From Cheiracanthium punctorium (taxonomy: Eukaryota; Arthropoda; Arachnida; Araneae; Cheiracanthiidae), in NCBI GenBank assembly GCA_038373885.1, contig JAWZYV010013004.1, forward strand, positions 147,738 to 211,737: a stretch of DNA of 64,000 bases. Reading direction: 5' to 3'. Each line of letters starts with the position of its first letter. Position 1 is the first letter of the stretch. Shown here piece after piece: positions 1-10,245 of the stretch. The position numbers were made by a program, and so were the translations under genes. The notes under the pieces were generated by a model. The model ran no database searches. It was given only the letters and a program-made list of their open reading frames with translations, and was not told the DNA's origin.

Positions 1-106
1 CTATAGTAAAAAATATTTTCAAATAGGGGAAACTCTGAATGTTCTTGAAATTTTTGAGGGGGCAATTGCTCCTTTCTCTTAGTAAGTTACGCCTATGGAA
101 TGAAGG

Positions 107-350
107 ATGAGGAACTTCTATGACAGTGATAATCAGTGTCGTAACAATAGGGCGCCAGAACGTGCAAAAGCCGATATCCCTCGGCTGCAGGGGGAGCCCT
201 TCCCGAATAGAAAGTCCGAAAAAGAGAACTACAACGTGTTGGTTGAGCTTCTTTACATTGAGGAAGGACCCCATCCAATGAATTTGCCGTGGGTCTCAAG
301 GGTATAGCAACGCCACTGATGATAGTGTATGCTTTATGTTTATTTTCAAA
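107..350 (+). repeat. Dispersed repeat copy 1, with hAT-like short inverted ends
   Basis: This stretch matches 2587-2815 in the same orientation. The core 134-318 begins CAGTGTCGTAAC and ends in the near-complement ACGCCACTG. Flanking 8-mers GTGATAAT and ATGATAGT agree at 6 of 8 positions, as for an aged hAT-type MITE. Similarity extends about 25 bp upstream of the core in both copies, so the MITE may sit inside a larger repeat. The short open frames here are shared with the second copy and do not look like genes. Confidence 0.55.
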
Positions 351-836
351 TGTCCCTCCCCCCCCTCCCCTGGAGAAAATGTTCAATCCTCAGCCTGCTT
401 AATCGTACAGCAAATTAGGTGTCTATGTATATATAAATACGCTAAGGAAAACATTTGTGTCCCTAGCACATTGCGCGAACGGATGAGTGCGAAATTTGGC
501 ACAGTTAAAAATTGTATGGAGGTGGTTGTGCGAATGTTAAAATTTTTGTGTAATATGCAAATGCACTGTAAAAAATTAAAGAAGTAATATGGCGGTCTGT
601 ATTTTGCGCCAAGTCGAGCGATGGTTCCATTGTTGTGTCAATTTTGAAATAAAAACACTAAGCAGTACTCTAGGGTTGTACCATAAAACAAAATTCGCAA
701 AAACTGAAATTATTCCAAAGTTTGGTGAAACGGCAGTGACGAAAATGTGCTTTAGCCCTGTGCTTGGCGCCCTTTTTTAGACGGTCGATAAGTGCGCTAA
801 GTGTTGTAAATTCAAAGTGTTTTAAAGTAATATATA
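351..836. other. AT-rich flank, no gene recognised
   Basis: Short open frames of 60-80 codons occur, but none shows a domain or conserved motif that I recognise. This is the left flank of the hAT element that starts at 837. A C-rich tract lies near 356-370. Confidence 0.5.
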
Positions 837-974
837 CAGGCCCGTAGCTAGGGTTAGTTTAATAAGTGGGCCCGAAAATGCCCAGGGTGGGCACGTTATT
901 TGAATCTGCAAACTAAAACAAAACAAAACTATTTAACGGCTAAAACAATACTTCATTGCCAAAAATCTTTATAT

Positions 975-1945
975 TTAATTATCAAGGCAGCCTAAGGAAA
1001 GTAAACAGCAAATATTCGACTCTGATATTTTCTTTTGCAAGAAAGTTTGTGCCGTTGCTATTTCAACAGTTGTGCCATTCAAATCAATATAGCATAAATT
1101 TTCCTGACACCTGGGGTGCTGCATGTGGAACGAATTGCTGGTCATGGACGTGAGAGCTGTCATACTCTGTAACAATTGTGTCTTCTCTGGGCTGAAGCGT
1201 AAATTCAGTTCTGCTATTGTTCGGTCAAAGGCATCATGGTGCATTCCTAGTAGTTCTTGTAGCAACATTTCCTTGGATTCCTAGGAACGCGGTCGTCCTC
1301 CTACAGACTCAGTCATGATGAAATCTGTGAAATGAATCGGAACCACACATATATGTTTTGGAGCCGGAATCTCTTCAGCGTGCCCAGAAGATAGCATTGT
1401 CATAGCCGATATGTATAATGTGTAAAAATGTTTAATATTTCGATGCTTTTTAATTTCTTCTACAACATTAGCAACAATTTCTCTCGCTTGTAGCAAGTCC
1501 ATAGCTTTAGACTGCTGTGCATGGCTGGATCTAACAGGGATAGAAGGGAATGCCAAAGTGTTCTAAGAAATACAAACCGAGGAGTTTTAATTTGGGAGAG
1601 CAGCTCAGTTGCTTCCATTGAAATATCACTAGACTTTGAGTCAGCACACTTCTGAAGAACCTTGATAAGTCCTGAGTCATTATTTAGAATCGCTACGGTA
1701 CAGCGATAACGTCCGGACCATCATTGAGGCAATAGACGATTCCGTGCTTGCCCCTCATACACATTTGCAACGTGATGCTTTCTGGTGAATTTATAGAGTC
1801 CACAGCAGATATCGAAGAAAATGCACAAATCTTTGTCCCCTGAAATAGCACTTATAACCACTAAGTGCAATTTATGGTTGTAGCAATGAATGTAAGGAAA
1901 TTCTTTCTTGAATTGACCCTTGAGTTTAGCCTGCACACCACCGTA
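975..1945 (-). pseudogene. hAT-A transposase, C-terminal part (ZMYM1-like), broken
   Basis: Read on minus from 1945, the frame continues the block that ends at 6345 and contains YIHCYNHKLHLVV, the conserved His-bearing motif of ZMYM1-like hAT transposases (1721-1945). Two further open blocks, 1281-1556 and 975-1268, follow in other frames; the last contains ELNLRFSPEKTQLL, typical of the region before the C-terminal dimerisation domain. I did not find the dimerisation motif itself (ERSFS-like), so the C-terminus appears lost or unrecognisable. Frameshifts and stops separate the blocks, so it is not functional. The catalytic region cannot be fully judged because only parts remain. Confidence 0.75.
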
Positions 1946-1968
1946 AGCTCTAGCAGTGGCGCCGACTA

Positions 1969-2038
1969 CGTGGGTGCTCCGGGGCTCAAGCACCCACTGA
2001 AAAAATTCTGTGGGTGCTGAGCACCCACAGAAATTTTA
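1969..2038. repeat. Subterminal hairpins (GTGGGTGCT/AGCACCCAC) of hAT-B
   Basis: Alternating GTGGGTGCT and AGCACCCAC words form at least two hairpins; the second (CTGTGGGTGCT then AGCACCCACAG) is nearly perfect. The same word recurs near 2090, 2345, 2885 and 2905, and at the right end near 6300. Subterminal repeats of this kind are commonly transposase-binding sites in hAT elements; that role is inferred here. Confidence 0.6.
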
Positions 2039-2586
2039 GTGCCAAGTCATACTTTGAAGTTCGCAGAAAGGGCTAGGAAAAGACGTTTATGTGGGTGCTT
2101 CGGGCTTGTAAAAAAATTACGTTGGATGCTGAGCACCAGCAATCGTCTGATAACCCCTAACACAGTGATGTACACTCAAGGAGGGTTTAACCCCCCCCGC
2201 CCCAATTATGCCATTACGTAATATGAATATTTGTAAAGCATACTGAACTTTTTGCATTATTTCAGTACAAAAATGCTTTATTTGCTTATTAGTTGTGTGA
2301 TATTTTAAAAGTTTAAAAGAAAATCTTTAATGAGGCCAAATGTATGTGGGTGCTTCGGTATGGACGTCCATATGAGTACTTTAAGACGTGGAGGGAGGGG
2401 GGAGGGGTTATTTATTACATTTGTAAGGTCATCGGCAATCGCGCTTTCAAACATTTTAGTACTGAAATAGTGAAAAAAAGGTTAGCTAATATAAAAAGTT
2501 CACTATACCGACGGCTAGAGGGAGGGACCCGAGCCTCCACCTACTTCCTTATATGAGCACCATGTCCTTTATAATTCAGATGCGCA

Positions 2587-2815
2587 TGAGGAACTTCGAT
2601 GAGACAATCACTGGCGTAACTATAGGGCGGTAGAACGGGCAAAAGCCACTGTCCCCCGGCCGGAAGGGGAGCCTTTCCCAAATAGAAAGCTAGAAAAAGT
2701 GAACTGCAACATGTTGGTTGAGATTCTGTACAATGAGGAAGGACCCTTTCCAATGAATTTATTACGGGCCCTAACGGTATAGTCACGCCATTGATGACGA
2801 CGAGTGCTTTGCAAC
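2587..2815 (+). repeat. Dispersed repeat copy 2, inside hAT-B
   Basis: Same repeat as 107-350. The core 2609-2793 is 185 bp, equal in length to the first copy, starting CACTGGCGTAAC and ending GTCACGCCATTG. The flanking 8-mers do not match well, so insertion as a simple MITE is unproven for this copy. Confidence 0.55.
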
Positions 2816-3429
2816 TGCATAGTTCGAAAATAAAATTTTAGTGAGGGACGGTTGTTTTTTTTTATGTACTACGTCAGATCTCAAGCACCCACAGAAAAGT
2901 TTTCGTGGGTGCTAAATACTTGCATGTATTTAAAGGAAGTGCTTATTTGCATGGGAGCTCCGCTCCACTACTTTTTTCTCTGTGAAATTTACACTAAATT
3001 TAAAATTTTAATTACCATCGTAATTTTTTCTGTTGATATTAATTTTATTACATCGCAAACTAATACATAGGTAACAAAAATTCACTTAATACCTTAAATT
3101 AGGTAATTAATAAGTGGATTTTTGTTAATTGCAATACAAAAAAAAAAAAAAAAAAAAAAAAAAGGGCTCTCGCACTTCTTTGGATAGAAATTAAACCCTG
3201 TTTAAAGGCTACTTTCAGCTTATCGCTGTAGTTCGGAAAAAAAAAAACCCATGAAATTTTGGTATACAAATACAAAAAAATTAATTATGTCAAGTATTTC
3301 AAATTTTTAGGATGTATGTTTTAGAAACTCCACTATACACTGAAATAAACAATAAACCTGTATCATTTACGAAACTTTTAGAAAAAATTCTTTAAAATCG
3401 AAAATTTTAAAGAACGTGTTATTCTTTAT

Positions 3430-3555
3430 TTCGGTATGTAGTGCAGCTTATAAAGAATCATCCTAAATTTTTTCGAATCCTTGGTGCGATAGTTTACTTT
3501 AATTTGTGTACTAAGACCGTTATGCAGATTTTGTTTCTTCGGCATACACCCTTAT
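3430..3555 (+). repeat. Internal direct repeat of hAT-B, copy 1
   Basis: About 125 bp that recurs at 5756-5880 with only scattered differences (shared words include AAAGAATCATCCT and TTTTTTCGAATCCTTGGTG). It may mark an internal duplication of hAT-B or two copies of a shorter repeat. No coding potential was seen. Confidence 0.55.
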
Positions 3556-5755
3556 GTGCCTCGGAACTGGAGTAATTATAATAAAATTCCAATAAGTAGT
3601 AACTTAGCACATACTCTAAAATTTTAAAAAGTGCATGAAAAAAAAAGAAAAAGGAATCCAAACAGGTAATATTTTTGTCTACATAAAATAATAATTATAA
3701 TAGTTTCTCATATGAGGACTACTTTAGAGATGTATGGGGGTCATCTTAATTTTCAGACATTTTAGCACGAAAATAATACTTAGAAGTTCAGTATGCTGTA
3801 AAAATGCTTACTATACCGATGACTAGGCGGGCTCAAATCTCAATTCCCCACTGCCACTTGCCTTCCTATCTGGCACCCATGGAAACAATGTCTTTCTAAA
3901 ATTCAAAGCTTTTTCACAATGTGATGTGCGACTTCCCGCAGCCCCACAGGCAATGCCTTTGACCATTGCAGCCGAAGTCCTAAGTGCCCCCCCCCCTTTC
4001 TGATCCACAGACCTCATCCCAGAATCTTCGTCCTCCATGGGAAAATGTATGAATACAATGAGACTGTGTTAGCCCAAGAGTACCGAAAAACGGAGAATTT
4101 GAGACAAAGCCGCTGGCTACAATCAGAAGAAAGTTCACGCGGGAAAGATAACACAGGAGTTAGGTGAAAGACTCATTCCCATTATGGAAATGTTTTGAGA
4201 TAGTTCTAATAATATTACTGCAGTATTCCGAAGTGAGTAGGTTTAATTGTTTTTATTGTAAATAGAGAACATCAAGGTCTGTCTGTTTACAAGCACCTAA
4301 TATACAACACTTTGTATGTCTCTGGAACAAAAAAAAGATGCCCATTCATCAAAAAGTGTCGGTGCTTTGGTGTTAATTGAATGAGACCAAAGCGAGGCTT
4401 CTAAGGTATAAAGGTTTGTGTCACTTTCTTCTAAAGTCTCAATTTCCTTTTCTTATTTTTGAATGATTTTAGTGCTCATTTATTTATTGAAAAGGATGGA
4501 ACAGACTGTGGTCCACAACTAACATTTCGAGATGCCTTCAGTTTCATTTTCTGCGAATATTTTGTTCAGTTTTTGTTCTTGTTTGACAAGCGGAATTAGG
4601 TACTATTTGCTTTGATCTAGTCCAATGCTGTTTTTTAAAATTATACTGAAATCATGGGCGCATGAACACACATTACTGAAATGTATGTCTCTCGTAATTT
4701 TGCAAATTTGACCACTTAATGGTAGAGGGTAAAATATTTCTACTTCCGGAGGATACTCAAAATCATGCCTGGAGGTTATATGGCCAGCAATTCAAAATAT
4801 TTTTTGAATAATTATTAACTCTATGATAAACAACTTTTTTGTTCTACTTTATTTTTCTGTTTGCATTAAATAGTTACCAATCTTTTTTATGTGGTCCTAC
4901 ACACATTTCAACATAGAAAACGTTGCATTAATTCATTCTGAGAAAACTATCTAGTTTTATTTTAAAGGTATAATTTTTGTAACTTTTTTAATTTGTGGGG
5001 AAAAAAAAGAAAAGAAAATAGGCAAGGCTTAGCTGCAGCTGTTTATAGGGGCACAAAAATGTAAAAAAATAAATAAATAAATAATAATAATAATTAAAAA
5101 AAAACAGGAAATGAATGAGCTGAGAAACAATACTATGAATAACATATTTTGAAAAATGTATCAGGGATGAGATAGATTAAGTCTGAGGATTTCAGACAGG
5201 GATGAGATAGATTAAACAAGAATAAAATTGATCATGAATTGTTACATTCGAAAACTGAATCACTTTTTATACAAAATTTCCATTTACATGACAAGAAATG
5301 TGACTGATTGTGATAATATTGTTGCATGTTTTTTTTTTTTTTTTTTTTTTTTCCAATAAACGTAGTAATACACTTTTCTTTTGCTTTGAAATTTATAATG
5401 ATTAGTTAAAACCAATCAAAATTCTATTTCTAAAAGTAAAAAAAAAAAAAAAGTGAAATAGTGTAATACACCTCTTTCAGTTCTGATTTATTAGAAGGGC
5501 AAAGGGGGTGTGCGCCCAGGAATCCTCGAATTTTGACAGAGAATTCGCCTAAGGCAAACAAATTTAAGGTGACTCCAGCACAAGCAGATTTTTCTAAAAG
5601 AAGGGCATTTCATCAGAAATACTTCATTACTTTACTAGACACCGGAATAAACAAAAAATTTTGCAGAATGGCCACTCTTAGAAATACTTTGCTGAGCAGT
5701 TCCACGTTTAAGATTTTTTTCTGAAAGTTTCATGAAAGTTTTCGAATTTATTGCA

Positions 5756-5880
5756 GTGTGTAGTGCAGCTTGTAAAGAATCATCCTGAATTTTTTCGAAT
5801 CCTTGGTGCAGTTAGTTTATTTTAATTTGTGTACCAAACCCGTGAGGCAGATATAGTTTCTTCGATCCATACCCTCAGAT
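5756..5880 (+). repeat. Internal direct repeat of hAT-B, copy 2
   Basis: Second copy of the segment at 3430-3555, same orientation, about 2.3 kb away. Between the copies are homopolymer A and T tracts (around 5045-5105, 5331-5352 and 5439-5452) and AT-rich sequence without recognisable genes. Confidence 0.55.
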
Positions 5881-6344
5881 ATTGGATATTTTATGTGGAG
5901 CTAAAATGATTATTTGTATTACCCATTTCCCAGTGGTAAAAATGTGCACGCAAAGTCAAATGCTTGAGTAGTTACGAGCAAGGAAGCAAATAATAATAGG
6001 AAAAGATTGAAGGGTAGTTGGAAAAGATTCCATAAAGTTGGAAAGTGTATCGTTATTCATGAGTGTGCCGTATTTTTTTTCCTTGTTCCATAAAAACCCA
6101 TCTCCGGAATCAAAATCCATCTTAAAATCACCTACTAAAACTATTTTATAATCTTATAGCCAAGTACATTCCAACTATACTCCCCTTTAAAATAAATTGT
6201 CGCGTTTTGGCACCAAATTTAGCGATCCTTTATCAAAAATTACAAACCTTGTGCGACTTTCAACATTTTATTAACCCCCCCCCCCTCCACGGACTTTTAG
6301 GGCACCCACAGAAATTTTGTAAAGTCGGCGCCTCTGAGCTCTAG

Positions 6345-6882
6345 CCATGACGGCAGCACCATCGTAACATTGAGAGATGATGTGTTTTGGATCTAGTCCC
6401 AGTTTATTAAGCTCACCCAGAATTGTTGTATATGTACACACTGCAATCTGCATCCAGATAAACTTTAGTAGCAATGCTAACTAAATATTCAAATAGAATT
6501 CCTTCTTTTGCGGCACAGATGACGATAGACACATTTTTATTCCCATTCTTATCTTTTGTTCCACCACTTTGATAGTGAAGAATGGAACATCTGCTCCCTG
6601 AACTCTTCTCGCAATTTCTTCTTGAACCATTTTCACCAATATAGAAATAATTTCATTCTGCATTTCCGGAGATTTGTATGTAGCATTCTTTGGTATTCTA
6701 GTTATAATAACAGCTGGTTTGTTGTCCTTTCTAAATGTATATTCAAAAAGCTGCCTAAATAAACCTGAAGAAGAGTCATCAAATTCACCATATTCCTTAT
6801 CCCCTTGCAGTGGCATTCCATCAGTAACAAGGAATTTCACTATGTCCAACAGTGAAGAGATGTAATAACGGTAACCTAGCAA
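6345..6882 (-). pseudogene. hAT-A transposase, N-terminal/central part (ZMYM1-like), broken
   Basis: The minus-strand frame 6882-6481 contains LLDIVKFLVTDGMPLQGD, then ATYKSPEMQNEII, in the order found in ZMYM1-like/DUF4371 hAT transposases. The next open block holds HIISQCYDGAAVMARA, the conserved region around a catalytic Asp. A stop and frameshift near 6475-6481 separate the blocks. The frame is cut at 6344 by the hAT-B insertion and resumes at 1945. The upstream TTF-type zinc-finger domain that normally begins such proteins was not seen between 6882 and 7093, so the gene is truncated at the start as well. Confidence 0.75.
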
Positions 6883-7214
6883 CCAGTTAGCAAGTAACTT
6901 CAGCGTGACAATTAACGGTTATCACAATGTATTTCGAGACACACCTGATTTCGAACAACCAAAACAGTATTTATTTATGTTCCAATTCAGATAGACCATG
7001 ATACAGCCGCTTGTATAGCCCAGAAGCAGGGTGGGCACAGAATTTAGCAGGGTGGGCACGGCCCTCGTAGGCCCACCCGTAGCTACGGGCCTGAATACAT
7101 ATCATTTACCTTTTACAGACCAATGTTACCAATTGGGAACATCAAATTAAAAATTTATTGAAAAATTAAATTTTAACAATATTTGCTTAAAAAATTAGCA
7201 GATATAGTTAAAAG

Positions 7215-7490
7215 ATTACTTGAATTTTTAGAATAGAAGTTGCATTCTGTCATTAGCGGGGAAAATGCAATAAATTATAAAAATATCTATTTTTATAAAT
7301 TTTTACAGAGCTATATTGACACCCCCTTTCAAAACTTAATTTATATCTTACTTAAATTTAAAAATAATTTTTCATGAACTCTTACTATATATATTTGACT
7401 TATTATTTAAACTACCCAACACTACATTCCGTTTTTGAAACCAATGTAATACTATAGTCAAAAATGACCCATGCCCCCAATTTCGAATAC
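7215..7490 (+). repeat. AT-rich dispersed repeat, copy 1
   Basis: Matches 17874-18335 in the same orientation (shared words include ACTTGAATTTTT, AATAGAAGTTGC, ACAGAGCTAT and AAATGACCCATGC). The second copy carries a SINE piece and a partial internal duplication. No coding potential was seen. Confidence 0.55.
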
Positions 7491-7648
7491 AGTGAAAATT
7501 GTATACAATATTTCCCCCCATTTAAATGACTAGTGCACCTTAACTAACGCATTAGAAGACAAAGTATGTGGAAAAAACATTTTAAAATATGTCTGTATCT
7601 AAATTTGATTTGTAAAAGGTTAAGCCAATTTAAACGATGAAAAAAGAA

Positions 7649-8130
7649 GCTGGGAGTGGGATTCGAACCCACATATTCACGAACCTGAGAACCTCGCTTG
7701 GCGTAGTAACACGATAAATTCACCATGTATAAACATCCATTAACAATTTATTAGAATTTGAATTTTTCAACAGATACAAGTATATTCAATTTAGTTTTCT
7801 AGATTCGCGTACACACACATTCAGCTGACATATACACACATATGCGCATCAGGACGGGCCGTTTTACCGTACCAGCCTTCGGAATTTTTGTGTCTTTTCA
7901 TTAGTTTTATCTTTGGAGCGACATTCTTTACTTTTACATGCTAATTGTGTTATTGTTTTTCTAAAAGAGTTTCTATCACAAAATAATGGATATACTGAAT
8001 ACATAAAAATTAACATTTTAAACACATTATAGGTTATATAAACCAATAAAAAGATATTGTTATGCGCCTTTAGATGGAAAAGCGGTCCGTTTGTCAGAAT
8101 GATGAGCTTTCACACCGTCTACTGTGTTCT
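7649..8130 (-). repeat. Split tRNA-Ser-like module, copy A (5' half eroded)
   Basis: Read on minus, the tRNA-like 3' half lies at 7649-7672: a perfect T-arm (GTGGG, loop TTCGAAT, CCCAC) followed by TCCCAGC, the acceptor strand. The 200-bp insert follows at higher coordinates, but the 5' half expected near 7870-7890 is mostly deleted, leaving only the CCGTACCAGCC remnant. Beyond it, 7890-8130 matches the upstream flank of copies C and D (ATTAGTTTTATCTTTGGAGCG and onward), so flank and tRNA halves travel as one repeat. Confidence 0.65.
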
Positions 8131-8352
8131 ACGCCGTTTCCACACGTCCATAACGGGTCCAGAAAAAGAAATTGCTCTTAAAATTTATATTTTACAATGT
8201 AACAAATATGAATCGTATGTTCCGGCACAGCATAATTGTGACTAAAAACTTGTGTAAATTTTGTTTCTTTGAATTTGATGTATAAAACACTATAATATAC
8301 TTTTGGTAGACGCAATCATTGCTGGGAGAGGAAATCAATCCCCAATTGCGCA

Positions 8353-8585
8353 AATAAATGGACGATGAATATGATATCACTGCATTTTATTTTAAACATA
8401 GCTACAAACCTTACCTTAGAATAATTCATACACTAAAACAAATTAAACGAACAAAAATGAAACCGGGATTGGAACTCGAACCCTCAAGTACCGCGTTTAT
8501 GGACGTGAGACCCTCGCCGTAAAAGAAATGCCGCTCATTCACCAGGCTGAAGCATCCCGATGACTGATTTCATACAAGTTGGGAC
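8353..8585 (-). repeat. tRNA-like 3' half plus tail of the split module (left arm)
   Basis: On minus this reads as the 3' tRNA-like half, with GAGGGTTCGAGTTCC (B-box-like) near 8470-8490, followed by the ~100-bp tail that ends ATGATATCATATTCATCGTCC. The 5' half and insert are absent. The same truncated unit occurs inverted at 18600-18795. Confidence 0.6.
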
Positions 8586-8589
8586 CTTT

Positions 8590-8846
8590 TAGAATGAAAT
8601 AAATGGAGGGCACCCCCTACCTCGGCCTAGATCCCTCGTGACGATAATCGATCTTGATTGTCTGTTTGTGGGATTACGTCCGATCAGCTAGGCGTAGGCT
8701 CTAGACCGAGGAGTGGGGTGCCCCCGTGGGGTCTTTCTTAGGGGTCCTATCCCGAATTTACTCTAATTTCCGGAGGAAACCACGGAAAACTTCGAACGGT
8801 TAGGTCGGCGGACGCAACCTGGTTTTGAACCAGGCACCTTCCGTCT
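8590..8846 (-). repeat. SINE1 copy (tRNA-derived), minus strand
   Basis: On minus, the head reads CTGAACTGGGAGACGGAAGG then TGCCTGGTTCAAAACCAGG (B-box-like), followed by the body CCGAAC/TAACCGTTCGAAG..., CGTGGTTTCCTCCGGAAATT and GGGTGCCCCACTCC. Its first bases are duplicated on the far side of the SINE2 that interrupts it at 8859. Confidence 0.65.
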
Positions 8847-8858
8847 CCCAGTTCAGGA

Positions 8859-9090
8859 TTGATTTGTGTGAATGAGGCAACGCTACACTAGGACGATCTG
8901 CCAAGGATGTGGGGGGGGGCTTGGCATGAGGACTTTCTAAGGGGTTCTAACGCGTATTCACGTTACATCTGGAGGAAACTTACCGAAACTCCAGACCGTT
9001 AGACCGACAACCGCGCGATGGGAACCGAACCCGGGACCTTCACACTTCGGCTGTCTATCATTTTCAGTGGCATAACCACTGTGCCGAGGC
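8859..9090 (-). repeat. SINE2, complete copy with 12-bp target duplication
   Basis: Flanked by identical CCCAGTTCAGGA at 8847-8858 and 9091-9102, a classic retroposition signature. On minus it starts GCCTCGGCACAGTGGTTATG (A-box-like), has GGGTTCGGTTCC (B-box-like), a body with GTCTGGAGTTTCGGTAAG, TGTAACGTGAATACGCG and AACCCCTTAGAAAGTCC, and ends near TTGCCTCATTCACACAAATC. Length is 232 bp. It landed in the head of a SINE1 copy. Transcription by RNA polymerase III and mobilisation by a LINE partner are known for the class, not shown here. Confidence 0.8.
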
Positions 9091-9169
9091 CCCAGTTCAG
9101 GAGCGGTATGAGCTCGGATACTGGTCGGGATATCTTCCAGGTATTGGTCGGAGGAGTTATGAATTTTTC

Positions 9170-9345
9170 AATTTAAGATAGACGGCTGAAGTGTGAAGGT
9201 TCTGGGTTGGTCCCGTAGAGTGGCTGTAAATCTAATGGTCTGGAGTTTTTAAAGGTTTCTACAGATTTAATGTGAATATTCGTTAGAACCCCTTACAAAG
9301 TCCATGCGCCAAGGCACCCCCCCCCCATACTCGGCAAATCGCCCC
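9170..9345 (+). repeat. SINE2 fragment, plus strand
   Basis: Begins GACGGCTGAAGTGTGAAGGT and continues through GTCTGGAGTTT and TTCGTTAGAACCCCTTACAA to the C-rich tail (9318-9328). It lacks the A-box end. Its counterpart in the right arm lies on minus at 16735-16915. Confidence 0.55.
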
Positions 9346-9399
9346 AGCGTATCGTTTCCATAATCAAACGAAGAAAGCGACTCGAGGGTTATCTGCCTC

Positions 9400-9560
9400 T
9401 TCGGAGGAGAAATTTTTGAAGGGTTCTAAAGCGTAGTCACGTTACATCTGTAGAAAACTACCAAAAACTTCAGACTGTTACACCAACGCCACACGAAAGG
9501 CTCGAACACGGTACCTTCACACTTCAGAAATGTAGCACGTTCGATGGCTTTAACCACTTG
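9400..9560 (-). repeat. SINE2 fragment, minus strand
   Basis: On minus this reads CTGAAGTGTGAAGGTACCGT, GTTCGAGCCTTTCGTGTGGC, then AGTTTTTGGTAGTTTTCTAC and TGTAACGTGACTACGC. It corresponds to 16540-16690 in the right inverted arm. It lies tail to tail with the fragment at 9170-9345. Confidence 0.55.
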
Positions 9561-9717
9561 GCATTTTGTGGTGTCTCCATTTGTTTAAATGCTCGCAATA
9601 GGCGCCTAGAGCATTCATCAGTATGTTTTGTATTATAGCAAACCTACACGAGGGACATCTGCTTACAGGAATTGACATTCAAGTTACATCTGGAGAAAAC
9701 GGACCAAATGTTTAGAC

Positions 9718-9999
9718 CAGTGTTTCTCAACCTGTGTGCCGCGGCACACTGATGTGCCGTGAGATATAGTCTAATGTGCCGCCAGGGCTTTTGAAAAATT
9801 ATTAAAACTGCGTGGTGTCATATCAGCAATGTGACATTTTCTATTTATTATGTCCTGTCTTGTTCACTTTCAGTAAGCTATACACCAAGAAGAGCGAAAC
9901 TTTTATTTCATAGCATGGAAAACCGTTCTGCCAATTTTTGAAACAGCTGTTTGCAGCAAGACCCATGCAAAAACAGGCTGAACAGGATATACATTGAAT

Positions 10000-10034
<35 letters not shown>

Positions 10035-10176
10035 GGTAAAAAAAATTCTTTAAAGTTATTTATATTCATCAATTTTTTGTATCACATAACCTTTGCAATT
10101 TTTATGTTCAGGCGTGCCGGAAATATTTCTAGATATTTTCAATGTGCCGTCAGCCATTAAAGGTTGAGAAACACTG
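9718..10176. mobile_element. hAT (Charlie-like) MITE, 459 bp
   Basis: Begins CAGTGTTTCTCAACC and ends GGTTGAGAAACACTG, perfect 15-bp inverted ends, with identical 8-bp target duplications GTTTAGAC (9710-9717 and 10177-10184). The subterminal GTGCCGCGGCAC palindrome resembles Charlie-type hAT elements of many animals. The interior has an ATT microsatellite and no transposase. It is present only in the left arm of the inverted duplication. Confidence 0.88.
10001..10035. repeat. (ATT)n microsatellite
   Basis: About eleven uninterrupted ATT units inside the hAT MITE at 9718-10176. Confidence 0.9.
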
Positions 10177-10186
10177 GTTTAGACCG

Positions 10187-10245
10187 TTAGATCGACAGCC
10201 GCGCAGTAGGCCCGTGCGCCAGACCTTCACACTTCAGGCGTCTAT
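10187..10245 (-). repeat. SINE2 head fragment, minus strand
   Basis: On minus this reads GCCTGAAGTGTGAAGGTCTG and GCGCGGCTGTCGATCTAACG. It is the left-arm counterpart of 16215-16290. The MITE at 9718 split this SINE from its body at 9655-9709. Confidence 0.5.

Larger units (their letters stand above)
1954..6336. mobile_element. hAT-B: 4.4-kb non-coding hAT-type element nested in hAT-A
   Basis: The left terminus CAGTGGCGCCGACT and right terminus AGTCGGCGCCTCTG are inverted copies with one mismatch. Both sides carry a perfect 8-bp target duplication, AGCTCTAG (1946-1953 and 6337-6344). Removing the element and one copy of the duplication rejoins the hAT-A transposase frame at the CYDGAAVMARA region, which confirms the insertion. 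Inside are subterminal GTGGGTGCT/AGCACCCAC repeats, two internal direct repeats, A-tracts and a copy of the 107-350 repeat. No transposase was recognised, so it is probably non-autonomous, or has been gutted and refilled by other repeats. Confidence 0.85.
837..7093 (-). mobile_element. hAT-A: hAT element with ZMYM1-like transposase, interrupted by hAT-B
   Basis: The left end reads CAGGCCCGTAGCTA (from 837) and the right end TAGCTACGGGCCTG (to 7093), so the ends are inverted copies. Flanking 8-mers AATATATA (829-836) and AATACATA (7094-7101) match at 7 of 8, the target-site length of hAT elements. Between them lies a decayed minus-strand transposase of the ZMYM1-like/DUF4371 type in two blocks (6345-6882 and 975-1945), separated by a whole second element. 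Without that insert the element would be about 1.9 kb, short for an autonomous member, and the N-terminal zinc finger was not found. Family is inferred from protein motifs and termini. Confidence 0.85.

Noticed and set aside
93..386. 97-codon open frame on minus, and a similar one at 2541-2786
   Set aside because: Both are translations of the same dispersed repeat in the same orientation. This conservation is due to the repeat.
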